Below, piece by piece: positions 47,650 to 63,100 of a stretch of 64,000 nt of DNA (positions are counted from its first letter, which is position 1; every line of letters starts with the position of its first letter). The stretch comes from Paralichthys olivaceus (Eukaryota > Chordata > Actinopteri > Pleuronectiformes > Paralichthyidae). The stretch is from assembly GCF_024713975.1 (NCBI RefSeq), contig NC_091098.1, positions 11,070,816 through 11,134,815 of the forward strand, given 5' to 3'. The notes under the pieces were generated by a model, which saw only the letters and a program-made list of their open reading frames with translations, ran no database searches and had not been told where the DNA came from. Position numbers and translations under genes: made by a program.

Positions 47650-47847
47650 CTGGAGGAAAAACAGAGCAGAAGAGTGCAAAGCTTATTAAACATTAACAAT
47701 ATATATTTCAAGACTTGTGTTGCAGCCGGTGGAAAACACAACATTTTACTATTGTAATGGAAAAATAAATCCAATGAAATACCAACAAATTCTGTTAACA
47801 AGAGTTATTGGAAGATGATATATCCCACTACTTTGCACTGTCACTTA

Positions 47848-48150
47848 ATTACCTCCACCAAAGAGGTTATATTTTCATCAGGATTAGTTTGTCTTTCAGT
47901 GAGTTAGCAGCATTACACAAACATCTGGAAGGATTTCCACAAATCTTTGTAGGATGTGATATGGGTCAGGGAAGAACCCATTCAATTCCACAGATACTTT
48001 CTTTGAATGTGAGCATTAGTGCATTTTTCACCAATTTCCCAGTGAATAATTCATGGTCCTTGATAGGAAAAAAATATTTAGAGGAAGCCAAATCTGAGTG
48101 TTTGCAATTTGGTGCAGCTTGATTCAATTTTAAATGATTTTTGGGCCTTG
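47848..48150 (+). repeat. Interspersed repeat, copy 2
   Basis: Starts TTACCTCCACCAAAGAGGTT and continues with ATCTGGAAGGATTTCCACAA, GGGAAGAACCCATTCAATTC, AATAATTCATGGTCCTTGAT and GTTTGCAATTTGGTGCAGCT. It belongs to the same family as 41171-41427 and sits in the intron between atp5f1e exons 2 and 3. Confidence 0.6.
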
Positions 48151-48754
48151 ACCATTACCATTAAAATTACATATCCAATTATTCGTAAAATATAGTATAT
48201 ATTATGCATATTCATATGACAGCTGGAGTTACTAATATGCAGGTAAAGATTTTGCATTCTAACCAATCTTTGCCTCACGTAACTGAGGTAGAAAATATAA
48301 TACGTTTCTATAGTTTAAACTAAGCAATACTACAGCTTATTAATCAGTTAAACAAGTTATATGTTAGCTGCACTTTAACAACGTCATTACAACGTTGCAA
48401 TGATGCACAAGAGTTAGTGTCAGAAATAATAAAACCACATAACTAAAATACACTGAACAGGGTCGTTAGTTCCCTTTTACACTTTGCATGTTGTAGCTTA
48501 TGTCAGTGATACTATTGTACTGACTCTTCATAAATTGGATATGTATTTGCTTGTCGTGCAGTACTGATCAGTGGTGTTGCTGCTTAAAGGATGTGAAGAC
48601 TCCTCACACCACCGAGTGGGACTGAAGCGTGAAGCTGTCAATGTCACCGCCGCCTCTCCTCCACACAGCCCTGCTGCTGTCAGGGGCCATGATGACTCAA
48701 CCTGCACTACCATTCTGTGGCTTCAGACCGTCGGTGTGACATGACGAACTTACG

Positions 48755-49266
48755 TTATGCTGCAGGTTTGGGTTTGAGGACTTTGACGTTGGCTTCTGCA
48801 GCCTTCATTGCTTCGCCCCGCAGCTGCGGCTTCAGCGCAGCGCGCACCGCGTTAGCGCAGATAGCGGAGAAGCGGATGTAGCTGCAGAGGACACACACAT
48901 GTTAGCCGCATGCTAAAGGGCAAACATTGCTGAGGACGATCGGTGTGATGAGATAAGACACAAGTGTGAACATTTCTTTAATGACACATGATATCACCGG
49001 TGCATTAGCAGAGAGAGTCGCATCGTACACGGTTGTCACTTAAACGAATGGGTTGGGAAGCTAACTCAGGCTAGTAGCTTAGCCATGTAGCTCTGGTTAG
49101 CATTTAATAATGAAATACGGACAAATACTTTGTAAACGTTATGAGTTATGATAAAACAGTCTTTATTAACAACACAGCGTTTAACTGTGACCATAGCAGT
49201 GACTCTGTGGTGGATATTTCCTGCAGTCTCTTACCTTAGGCCTGCCTGTCTCCAGTATGCGACCAT
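48755..49266 (-). CDS. atp5f1e: ATP synthase F1 subunit epsilon
   Basis: Two coding exons on the minus strand, 49235-49266 and 48755-48881, with a GT-AG intron in phase 2, give 52 residues and a TAA stop. The protein begins [20 protein letters not shown] and continues NAVRAALKPQLRGEAMKAAE, the standard mitochondrial epsilon subunit (human 51 residues, [20 protein letters not shown]). It is a small central-stalk protein of complex V in the inner mitochondrial membrane. It has no cleaved presequence and binds the gamma and delta subunits at the foot of the rotor. The Ala/Lys-rich C-terminus (VKVLKPKPAA) differs from the human KVKKE end but keeps a similar length. Its promoter region (49267-49400) contains TGACGTC, a half-conserved CRE, and CCAATG. 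It is divergent from prelid3b. Confidence 0.96.
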
Positions 49267-50328
49267 CTTGTCTGTGTTGTGGCTTCAAGGACAGGTCGGA
49301 TATGTGCGTGATGACGTCTTTTGACCTACGCAGGCTCTGGTTTCCATGGTTTCTCCCTCACCCAATGAGGACCGCGCAGAGTCATGATTGACAGCTCTGA
49401 TGTGGTCTGCTCCGCCCCCTCACACAGAGTTATAAAACAAATTGAAGTTTAGCGTTAATAAATATACTGCGAATAAAAACTTTACAAAACCTCACCCTCA
49501 CTGAAGTTTGATTCTATAGCATTGACCCGAGGATAGAAACTGCTCGGTTTTTCTGGATCAGTAAAATTATTTTCCAAATCGAATGTTTCTCTGACTCAAA
49601 ACGATTATTTTCTATTTTCATGAAAATAAATAATCTATTCTGAATTCTGTTAATTCTGAATTAATAAGGTTATTTACTGGTTCCATGTTATTAGTTTGTC
49701 AGCAATGTGACACCTCAGGAGTTTGAGATTGTAGATTTGTTGAGTACAAAGATTTTTGAGCCAGCTCAGAAATACAAAAACAGACAAACCGAGAAGATGT
49801 TTTTCTTCTCTAGTGAATGTAATTTACTTCTGTACACATTTTAAAGATATTTTTTAAGTTTGTGTAGAATGTAGATTAATCTACAACACATGTTCAGGAC
49901 CATGATGATTTATCTATATATTTGAGTGCGGCTTCTCAGGGAAATAGCAACTTTATCATGATAATCATTATTATTAGGACTACGTGGTGATAATATCCAG
50001 AATAAACATTATTTGTGGCTGTAGTGAAAGGATTTCACCATGAGCCTGGGTGTAGAGCAGAGTAGCACAGGTAAAGAGTTTTAGTGACATGAACCTGTTC
50101 ATATTATCCTTAATTATACTCACATTTATGAATAAATAAAAAAAAATTAAAATAAACTCAAGGATTGTTCTGGGTGTTGTCAGGGTGCAGTACGTCTCTC
50201 TGTCGCCAGGGGGGATGTCGGCGCTCATGTGAACTAAAGCGTCACTCCCCCGGCTCCTCCCTCCTCGCTCACAGGTCACGCTGTCACCAGTCGCCGGCTC
50301 CCGAGCCCCGACAGAAAAGTCTGTTAAA
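49267..50328. promoter_or_regulatory. Divergent promoter interval between atp5f1e and prelid3b
   Basis: About 1.06 kb separates the two start codons. The atp5f1e side holds TGACGTC (49312-49318) and CCCAATGAGG (49362-49371). The prelid3b side (50200-50328) is GC-rich with CCCCCGGCTCC and CGCCGGCTCC, and should contain its 5' UTR. The middle (49440-50150) is AT-rich and holds nothing recognisable. Confidence 0.5.
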
Positions 50329-53423
<3,095 letters not shown>

Positions 53424-54912
53424 GTAGGCCTGCCCCACCGCTTCCTCCTCCATCATGAACCGATGGTCTTCTCAAACCTCTGCCCCTTAAAGGGGTCCTC
53501 ATCCGCCAGCACAGCCTAGTAACAGCCCCGTCCTTTGGTATGTTTGTCTTTGTACGTCACAAGAAGTCGCTGTTCGTCCTTCCCCAGCAGGCTGCGCAGA
53601 CGAGTTCGATACTCGTCTCTGTGTGTGGTGACGGAGAGTATTGAGCTGATGACAGTTAAAAAACAGAACAAACAAACACAGGGTTCAATTGAACTGCACT
53701 TGAAGCTCGTAGGACTTAGTCTTGTGAAGTTAAAGCTCTTTTAAAAAAAATTCACGCCGTGCCTCCACATCATTCATTTAACTTATTCATAACTTTTCTA
53801 ATCTTTCTCCCCCTCATCTTCGTATGTCTTTTCTTTTTATTCTTCCCAAGTCTTTATGAACAAGCTGAGCACTGCTAGCAGTCGAAATGAAGTCACTTTC
53901 ACCATCCTGTTCTGGCTTTGTACAGCACAACTGGCCAAAATGTGTCACTACTAAAACCTCACCAGTTCCGACAGGCTACCATCTTAGACTGTTAGTCACA
54001 AACTGCATGAGCTTTCACTCCTTGGAACAATTTTTAGAAATTCCAGGATTTGGGTATTTCTGTCACGATTAAGGCTCCGAACAAGCCCCCAGAAACATCT
54101 GCCATCATGTGTGAAGAGTGTGTTTCTACTATCAAGACAGACACAGCTCAGTGCCAGATCTGAGCACAGGTTAAGTGGCCAGACAGGAACACCAGTTTGC
54201 GGTTATTGCATGGTGCTGGGAAAAAAATGGTGCCTTTCTTGTCTGGGTCTGGTACAAGCAGCACAAGTTTGCGTCAAGGTGGAAGTTTTAGTTTGAAAAC
54301 TCTGATGCTGTGTTTTTGCCTGCGCAGGTCTGCTAACAGCTGTTGTTTAGTCAAATTCTGCTCTTCACAATGAAACAGCTCCTTACATGCGTACAAGAGC
54401 TGTTACTCCAGCAACCTGCGTCACTTGCCGTGTGCATCGGTACACACGCCTTCCCGTTAACATCGACACATGCATACCCAGTGTACGTGAGTGGTCATAT
54501 GATGTGGGTTTTTCAGGTGTGTCGTTTTGGACGTTATCAAAACTGATAAGGAACCAAAACGCTTGTCTTTTATTTTGGAAACATCATAATAGTATTGATG
54601 TAACCAGTGTACTTAAGGTCCACAGCTCGGCAGCAGGGTGCGGTGCTGATAAAGGTTGTGCACAGCAAACAAAACGGCTTGTAGGCTTGTTATTTGTTGA
54701 AGGAGTCAAAGCATTTTAACAGAAAGATGCTGGTCTGGTGCTGGTGCTGGTCTGTCTGTGGTCCTGTTGGGCTGATTTAGTTGTCTCGTCTCTTGAGGTC
54801 AACAATGACTTGATTTCTCTCTCGTGTTTGTCAGACACTGATTGACAGTAGTGTTACAGTAAATGAACAAGCTTGGATGTTTAACTTATTTTCAGCATGT
54901 GTACTTAAACGT

Positions 54913-54928
54913 GGGGGGGGGGGGGGGG
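54913..54928. repeat. Poly(G) tract
   Basis: An uninterrupted run of about 16 G on the plus strand inside the presumed prelid3b 3' UTR. A shorter G run lies at 51035-51047 in prelid3b intron 1. Confidence 0.85.
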
Positions 54929-54965
54929 TTCTTGAGAAGTACAGAGCTTTGCATTTATATGGCTC

Positions 54966-55165
54966 TTGATGACCACTCGAACAGTTTGCCATTCACACCC
55001 GCACTCATGCAGTGCATCTATTAGCAGCACTTTTTTGGGAGTTCAGCATCTTGCCCATGGACGCTTCGGCATGCTGATGGGAAAGACTGGGGATCGAACT
55101 GCCGAACATCACCTGGTTGGAGGATACACACAGCTCTACCCCTCAGCCACAGCCGCCACATGTTC
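54966..55165 (-). repeat. tRNA-derived SINE-like copy
   Basis: On the minus strand the B-box-like GTTCGATCCCC (complement of 55090-55100) lies near a GTGGCGGCTGTGGCTGAGGG head, followed by CATGGGCAAGATGCTGAACT. It is the same family as 21380-21605 and 2905-3112. Confidence 0.6.
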
Positions 55166-55880
55166 AGTGTGTTGTGAGCTCACCAGTGTTATCAGAGGAG
55201 CTCTACAGGGTTATGTTCAAGATCATCGAGTGTGCCAAGATGGAAATCATTTTTACTACCCCCATAACTGTTCACTTAGGATATAATGTATAAACAAACT
55301 GTTAATAGATGGTGATGTTTATTGTTTATTTATATTGGTGAATATTGACAAAGACTGTTAGATTGATTGATTAAAAAAAAAAATGTATCTGCAATTTTTA
55401 TACCTCATTTCCCGGGTCCATCCCTGCAGGACTCTCATACAAATGCTAAGCGATGATGGTTTCAGTTTAATTTACTATTATATATATTTTGCACCGTACC
55501 ATCTCTTAATGGAGCTCTACAGCATCTCAAGTCTTCCCACGTGCCTCCACAGTTCGTCTCTTGCTCGACCATCGTGGTCTCAGGTAGTTCAGTCTTTTTC
55601 ACACCTGCCCCTCCGTGTAGCACCGTCCTGCCCCGGATCCTTCTGTCTAAAGCCTGGTCTGCTTCCTATCAGACCCATCCACCAGTCAGTATCCACACAC
55701 AGCATCTCCTTCCGTGAGTGAACTGTGATGTTTTTTCTATGGGGAACATTTTAAGTACAAGTGGCTGTAAATAGGCTTCTATTTATATTTTGGTTGTGTT
55801 ACATTCTGAGAATGTGAACATGGAATAGAATCTGAAGAGTGCACACTGAAATGTTTCAAAATAAAGAGATGTCATTGTTT

Positions 55881-56761
55881 CATGAACAAGTGTTTTGTTA
55901 ACTGTCTCAACTCTCTCACTTTAACTGAGGTTCTCAACCAACAAATACATTCATGCCACTAAATCCGAGCATTGGCGCCAATACAGATGAAAATAATTAT
56001 ATTCCTTGGGTTCAGAAATATATAAAATTAAAACTAGACTGTTTCAATTGAAGTTCCAGAGCAGCAATACTTTTAGACCCTCTTTCATTTTGTGCTTTTT
56101 AAGATTCTTTGTGTATATTTTATGGAATGTGGCGCCCTCTGCTGGAAACTGGAAAAAACTTCAAACGTGAGAAGAAATCAAATACTCTGTTACTTGGCAA
56201 ACAAGCCCCACCCCCTTTTCATTAATTCTGCGAATTGGTAGTACTACTTCCACAAAACCTGAATAAAACTTTGACTTTCTACTGTAGAAAGAACGTTTTT
56301 CAATTCAGGTTATTACTTACTCATTAACATGAGCAGCATTAAAGTACCATGATATTTATACATGAACGCACCCTTAGAAATAATGAAATATATAAGAGTC
56401 TGTACTTTCATACTCTGTAGTATGAATACTGACTTCTGGTGACAGTAAAATTCCCATCCCCTATAATAAGTTAGGTCTCAACATATTTGTACTAATGACA
56501 GTTTGATTGGGATTCAGTAATATTTAATCTTATTCATCATTACGTAGGCAACATTGTTTTTTATTGCAGTCAGAGTTGATTTGAATTGATTTTTTTTACA
56601 TGTGTAAATTATGTATGTAACATTTCTTAATCGTTGTATTATTTATCATTTCCAGTCTAAGATCCAGAACTGGAGTTCAGACGACTTAATCATTTAGCTC
56701 AAGCTTCTGTCGTGTGGTATCAGATACAGAAACTTGTCTGTGAACTGCTTGATGTTGAGAG
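55881..56761. other. Intergenic and 3' UTR interval between prelid3b and the BPI/LBP gene
   Basis: The two genes are convergent here. An AATAAA on the minus strand (complement of 56560-56565) lies about 200 bp after the BPI/LBP stop codon and is a candidate poly(A) signal. Nothing else is recognisable. Confidence 0.45.
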
Positions 56762-59700
56762 TTACACAGATCTGTTAGTCTGTAAGCTGAAGCCTCTGTC
56801 TGTTAACACCTCAGCATCAGAGAAGAGGTCGATGAATCCCTGTTAGGAACAAAGACAGTGGTCAGTTTAAAGACAGTGAAAAGTCAAATATTTAATAGCT
56901 GTTTTTAACGTTACTGACCTCCTGCACCTTCAGACCTGAGTTGACCAGCTGTGCATGTTTCAATCTGGGTATGAGGACACCTACGGCCAGTTCCTCTGAA
57001 ACAGAAAATAGCAAATCATAAATTGATTCACTCGTAATATCAGAAGGAAAAAAAAGTCAACCACTACTGAACATTTCCTCCTCCACTACAGAGGCTATTT
57101 CCTTCATGTCTGTGAGGCTCTTCAGAATACAGACAGATTCTTACACAATCTTTTTTAAAGTCCTGATACTTATAATATGAAACTTATGACCAAAGTATTT
57201 AGTGTTTGGTTATTTGTTAAACTTTTACAAAAGTATAACTTAAAGGTACAGTGTGTAGAATTTTGTGATATCCAGTTTTGAAATTGCATGTTGCAGCTGA
57301 ACACCCCTCACCTCACCCTCTCCTTCCAAACATGGAAAAGAACCTGTGGTAGCCTTTAAATGTCATAAAAACTCAAAAGGTGTTTAGTTTGTTCAGTCTG
57401 GACTAATGTAAAAAACATGGCAGCCTCCATAGAGAGGGTCCCCTCGATATAAATATAAAGTATTTAAATATAAAGGGTCTTCTCTGGGGTAAAGAAAACT
57501 ACAATTAAATTTAGATGAAATGAACTAGTGAAAACATCATGAGGATTATTCTCCATTAAATATCTGCCAAGAGTTCCCTTTCACCTAAATCTTACACACT
57601 GGACCTTTGAGATGCTCCTCATTCATCATTTTAAAGCAGGCTGATCTGATGATGATGACACATGTGCCTTAATAACTAAAATCATGAATTTATTCTACGT
57701 ACCAAGATTATACTTGATAACTAGGAAGTTGTCCGGTGATTCACAAAGTGAGATATGAATAAATGACAAATAAATGAAACTAAGACTCACCATTGACTTC
57801 TGCCAGGACAGTATCTACTCCTTTCCTTGTAACGTTTTCCAAAGCATCAGTCTGAAAAGAGGAATGTGATGGAAAACATGCATATGAACTTTGCTTGAAC
57901 TCTTTCCTATATCTGATCAATGCTTGTGTGCTGTGTTCAACAATCACTTATATAGAAACACAATTGTGTTTGCATAAGAGAAACTGTCTGGCGTACGTGC
58001 AGACGGACGATTCGAAACTAGACAGACTTTTACTTTTTTATCCTCAACAATCAAATGCCCTGACTGTTGCTATGCACTTGGCGGAAGTAACCTCAGAGTT
58101 CATGTCCTTTCTTGATGATGATCCTCTTGTTGACCCTGATCTGTGCAGTAGCAAACTTCTTCTTTTATGCAGAAGTAAGAGCAGACAGTGTTAACCAGTT
58201 AAGCAATAGCATGAAAACTGTGTTAATCAGTTTTCATGCTCAGAAACAATTGTCTCTTATGTTTCCTGTTTACCTGTCTGTATAAACCCTTCTTCTTTCC
58301 CTATTCAGGGTTGTTGCACTTTGAGGTGTGCTGAGTGTGCAACCCTCTGCAGAGCTTTCTATTAAATCTAAAGACCTAAAGACAACTCCGGTCTGAGAAA
58401 CTCTTTATTTCACATCTCGAGATAAATTTCCACCACATGAACTTGATTGTTTACAGTCACACACAAACAAAACATGGTGCATTGTTCTATCATGTTTCAT
58501 TTACCTTAAATTTTCCGATTTCACTTCCCACCAGTGTCAGTGAGAAACTGTTTGAGAGAAAACAATAACTCACCATTAGTTTAGCTCTGAGTTTGTGATC
58601 TCACATCTGTATTTTTAAAATGTGCTGATGCTCACTTGTCCATTGAAACGGAGCCTTTGATTCTTTGATCAGCGATCCACACTGTGCTGCTGAAGTTTGA
58701 CACCTGGAAGAAGACAGTGGTTTGACTTTAGGCTACAGAGGATGGTTATTTTAACCAGGAAGTCATTTTCCCTGTTGTTTCCTCAACAACATGTCTGACA
58801 TTCAGCAGAAGCTTTTGCAGAACAATGTGATAAAAACTAATTTGAGAAGCTGGAATCATGACGATTCCCATTTATGCCTGTAAATAACTGACACTATAGG
58901 AATCATCCATTCATTAACTTTCTGATGATTTGATTGTAGAATAATTTGACAGATCCTTTGAGCACTTGTGTAAGTTTTTCTACTGTGGATTGAATAATAA
59001 CAAAATGTTTATACGTTTCAATTTGGCCCAGAGGTTAAAGGATTTCCTAATAAATAATAATGATACAATATGTATTTACAAGCTCACAAAAAATAACCAA
59101 GATGTATTTTTGAGGAAGATCGTTTTGCTCAAAACATCATAATACGGCAAATAAATCCTTTAACATGAGCTTCTAGGTGTGCAGATGTTCACATGAACAT
59201 TTATTTCTGGGCGTGCTAAAAGGACAGAAAAAAAATGGTACTCACAACACTGAGTTTGAACAGTGGAGTCTCTGTGGCGTTTGGCTGGATGGCGAAGGCC
59301 TCAATGGTGCCCTGGATGTGCAGGTTAACAGCATCAGGCTGGAAGGAAAACATCGGAACCTCTGTGGCATTAACCTGCAGGTTCATCAGCAGACCTGGAA
59401 ACATCTTGGGAAGCTGCAGAGAGAGTTTGATGGTTTGAATATTCTTCTGTTTCATTAGATGGTAAATTAAAACATTTGAGAAGCATATTTTGGAGTCTTC
59501 ACTGTATGGAGGAGCAGATTATTGATGTTTAAAGTTTAAAAGGGACAGGACTGTTTTCTTGACCTTAAAGTATGTGGATGCTGGCTCTGTGGGATTAGGT
59601 GCCTGCAGAAGCCATTCATACACAGAGATAATAAAAGCTAAATATAATCCATATATAAATGAACATACCTGAGGGATGTATGGTCCCATCAGGCTGGTAT

Positions 59701-60105
59701 TCAGGTGCAGGGGAAAACCAGGAGGGATCTGAAAGGATGACAATGTTAGGAAATGCAAACTTCAAACCAAACTTAAATTGTCTTGCTTTCTTTTCTGCTT
59801 TTTGAACTTACATTGCTGTCGTTGATGAGGGTCTGAAACATTCTGGCTGAGTAGTATCCATACAAGACAGAGTTCACAGTGAAGTCCGACAGGCCCAGTG
59901 ACAACATGTAGCCCTGCTGCTCAGGCACGGTGAAAGGCTGAGCTTCAAACGGAGGCTCTGCGTGAGTTTTGATGCTGTAGAACTCACCCTTTAAATAAAG
60001 AGTTTCCAATTTTATTTTTTATTTTCACATGCACGAGCCCTCATTTAGCTATAGGTGCCAGAGTAGCTTGAACACAGACGTATAGGTGTGTGTGTGTAAG
60101 ATGAA

Positions 60106-60138
<33 letters not shown>

Positions 60139-63100
60139 CTTTACCTTGAGACCCAGATTCAGACTTGAAACATTGGTAACAGGTGAACCGGTGAGAGAGA
60201 GGTTCAAAGTGAGAGCCTGACCCACATCGAAGGAAACTGGATAAAATAGAAAGTTAATAGTTTTATCTCACATAACCTAAAGTAAAGTAACATCTGTCTT
60301 ATGACCCTGGTGTCAGAGTGTGCATTTCATTTTGTAATTGGGGTCTCTATATTCCTTTTCAGGAATATTTCCAAAGTCGGACCCTTTCTCTCCTGAGCAG
60401 ACACAGAATAGTTAATACATGCTTTAATCTTCAGCAGGTCTGTCACAGAATTATTTTTAAATGATTTTACTTGTTTTAGAATCACTTTGCCCTAAAACTG
60501 TGGAAAAGTCTCCCTCATGGTCTTAGGGGCTTTACATCTGTTGACAGAATCTTTAAGACATTTCTTATTACAAACGCCTTTTTCTTTTGTTTTTATTCAT
60601 TTCATTAATATATTTTATTGTCTTACCTGATGGCTGTTAGATCCTGTCCAATTTTAGTTTAATCTGCTATTTATATCAAATATTATGTAAGGCCATACGT
60701 GTTACATTGCATGCATTGATAATAATAATAATTACAATAATAGTAAGAAGAAGAAGACGAATTATTATAATAGTAGTCTACTGCAATACCGTTCATGGCC
60801 TGTAGGTATCGCTCTAACTTTACAATCGATTCCTCCACATTGGGGCAAATCTGAGGAGGGAACAACATTACAAAGGTTCAGAAAATGTTCACAGTTTATT
60901 CATCCTCAGATAATCACATCAGGGAAGACCAATGACTACACGATGAGGAGAAACACTCACTCTGATCTCGATTTCTCTCCTGATTTGTCTCCTGAAAAGC
61001 TTCTGAAAGAACCGGAACATCCAGCTGATGACAAATGAGAATGCAGGGCTTTATGTCTTGACATCAGTACCCCCCCCTCTGTGACTCTCTCTCTCTGTGT
61101 CTCCTGTACCTGGATCCACCATATAATCTGACGTCTACACGTCCAACTTGAGCGTCACAGCTCACACTGGTCACAGACAAACGGCCACCAGCATCTTTCC
61201 CCAGCTCCACCACAGAGATCACATTCACCCCATACACAGCCATGTCGAACGTCCCCTTGTCATGACTGGAAACACAAACACATCAGTTCACGTGGAAATC
61301 TGGTTGTGCAACAAGAGACACAAAAGCTGCAAGTCACCATCAGCCACCTAAAATCAGCTGCCTGACTGTGCCTCAGTGACTCATCAAGTCATAAGTTATC
61401 ATGGGTTTTTTTATTGCATCAATCAATATCTGGAGTTTAATCTGTATAAGGTGCAACATCATCTGTCCCTTTACACTGTCTGTATTTGATCCAGGGCGGT
61501 TTGGCACAAACTGGTTTCAACAATCTTGTCTTTTGTCTTTTTGGGACCTGAAGAGCAAAGTAAAGATATATGTTACAAATTAAAAGCGTGGATGGTGGAA
61601 TCTGTGTAAGAACAAAGCCAAAGCTGCTGCACGCATGAACATATAAAATAACAGAAGACAGGACGCACTGATCTGACACATTTAAAGAGACACTTTTCTA
61701 ACCACATGATGACTTTTATGAACTCCTCAATCAACATTTAAAACAGAAGCATGTAACTTATACCTTGTAAAAAGGTTTGATTTTCATACAACAACACTTT
61801 TATCACACTTTTGATGATAACTTTTCTCAAGATTTGTCTTTCGCCCAAATGGAAAACCCGACAGTATGCAAACCCTGGGTTGTGTAGTCGCTGACTTTGA
61901 GATGAAGGAGTTTACATGTAGGGCAGAGACTAGATCAAACTCACAATATACCGAGGCATGTCCTCCACTGTCCGTACAATGCAACATTGAGGCCTGACAG
62001 TGACGTCTTGAATCCTGAGGAATCGGGATAGAACTCAGTAGACGGCTCTGGAAGGTCACACTTCTTTATACTGGTGCTGGAGCACATGAGGAGAGCACAG
62101 GCACGCGTTAATAGGTGAAATGACAGAGACCTACTGATAATAACAATAACAATAATAATTATAATAATAACTTTGTTGAGAGAACAAATTTCCAAACAAA
62201 GTTACAAAGTGCTTTACAATAAAGCAGACGATGAACATAATAAAATACAAAATATAAAATGTAACAGGAAAATATTCTATTGTTTCAACCATACCAAAGG
62301 TTAAGAATATGCCATTTGATAAAAGTGAGTCTTGAGTAGAGATTTAAAAGAAGATGGGAGTTTTCCTGCCTGAGATCTCCAGCAGTCAGACTTCTCACCA
62401 GATTCACTAAAATAGAGCATTTTAGCTTCTCTTCGTTGGCTTCAATACATTTTAGAACTGATTCTGAGATTTTATTGCTGACTTTTAAGGTTAAAGTACA
62501 TTTCAATAAGTCCCTGTCGTAACCTGAGGTCTTCCCCTGTGGAACAATCTTCCTGAGGAAATCATTATCCTCTTTTAAATCTCTCTAAAAGACACGCTAT
62601 CATAGGTAAGCTTTCTACTACTATACTGATCTAACCAACTACTTTAATAATTGTATTTCAATTTATGATCTTTTTAATCTTCTCTTATCTGTAACACTTT
62701 ATATTTCTTTATTTGTGCTACAATGCTGTGTGTTTTTAAAAATGCTTTTGGCATGTGTCTTATTGTTTGCCTTTAATTTTTCCTGATTATTTTGAAAGGT
62801 GTATTTACAGTTATTATCATCAGTGAGTCGGGCTCTGCTGGAGGATCTCAGACAGTGAGGGGGTCAGCAAGAGCCCAACCGTTCAAATCTTAAAATCAAT
62901 AACTCACAGATAACCAGTGAAAGGCAGCAAAGATTGGTGTCATGTCGTTACTTCTTTTAGAGCGTGTTAAAATCCTGGCAGCATACCGTGCTGTGGTTTT
63001 AAGATTTAACATGACAGGTACATTAAATGACCTACAGTGAGATGGCACCTCCCTCTCTTTACTCTCAATGTGCTATATTCATCTGTCTGTGCAATATCAA

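Larger units (their letters stand above)
53424..55880 (+). other. prelid3b: Probable prelid3b 3' UTR and poly(A) signal
   Basis: No further gene is visible before AATAAA at 55860-55865, so the 3' UTR may be about 2.4 kb. It contains a G homopolymer at about 54913-54928 and a SINE-like copy at 54966-55165. The open frames here have no recognisable similarity. A shorter transcript ending at a non-canonical signal cannot be excluded. Confidence 0.5.
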
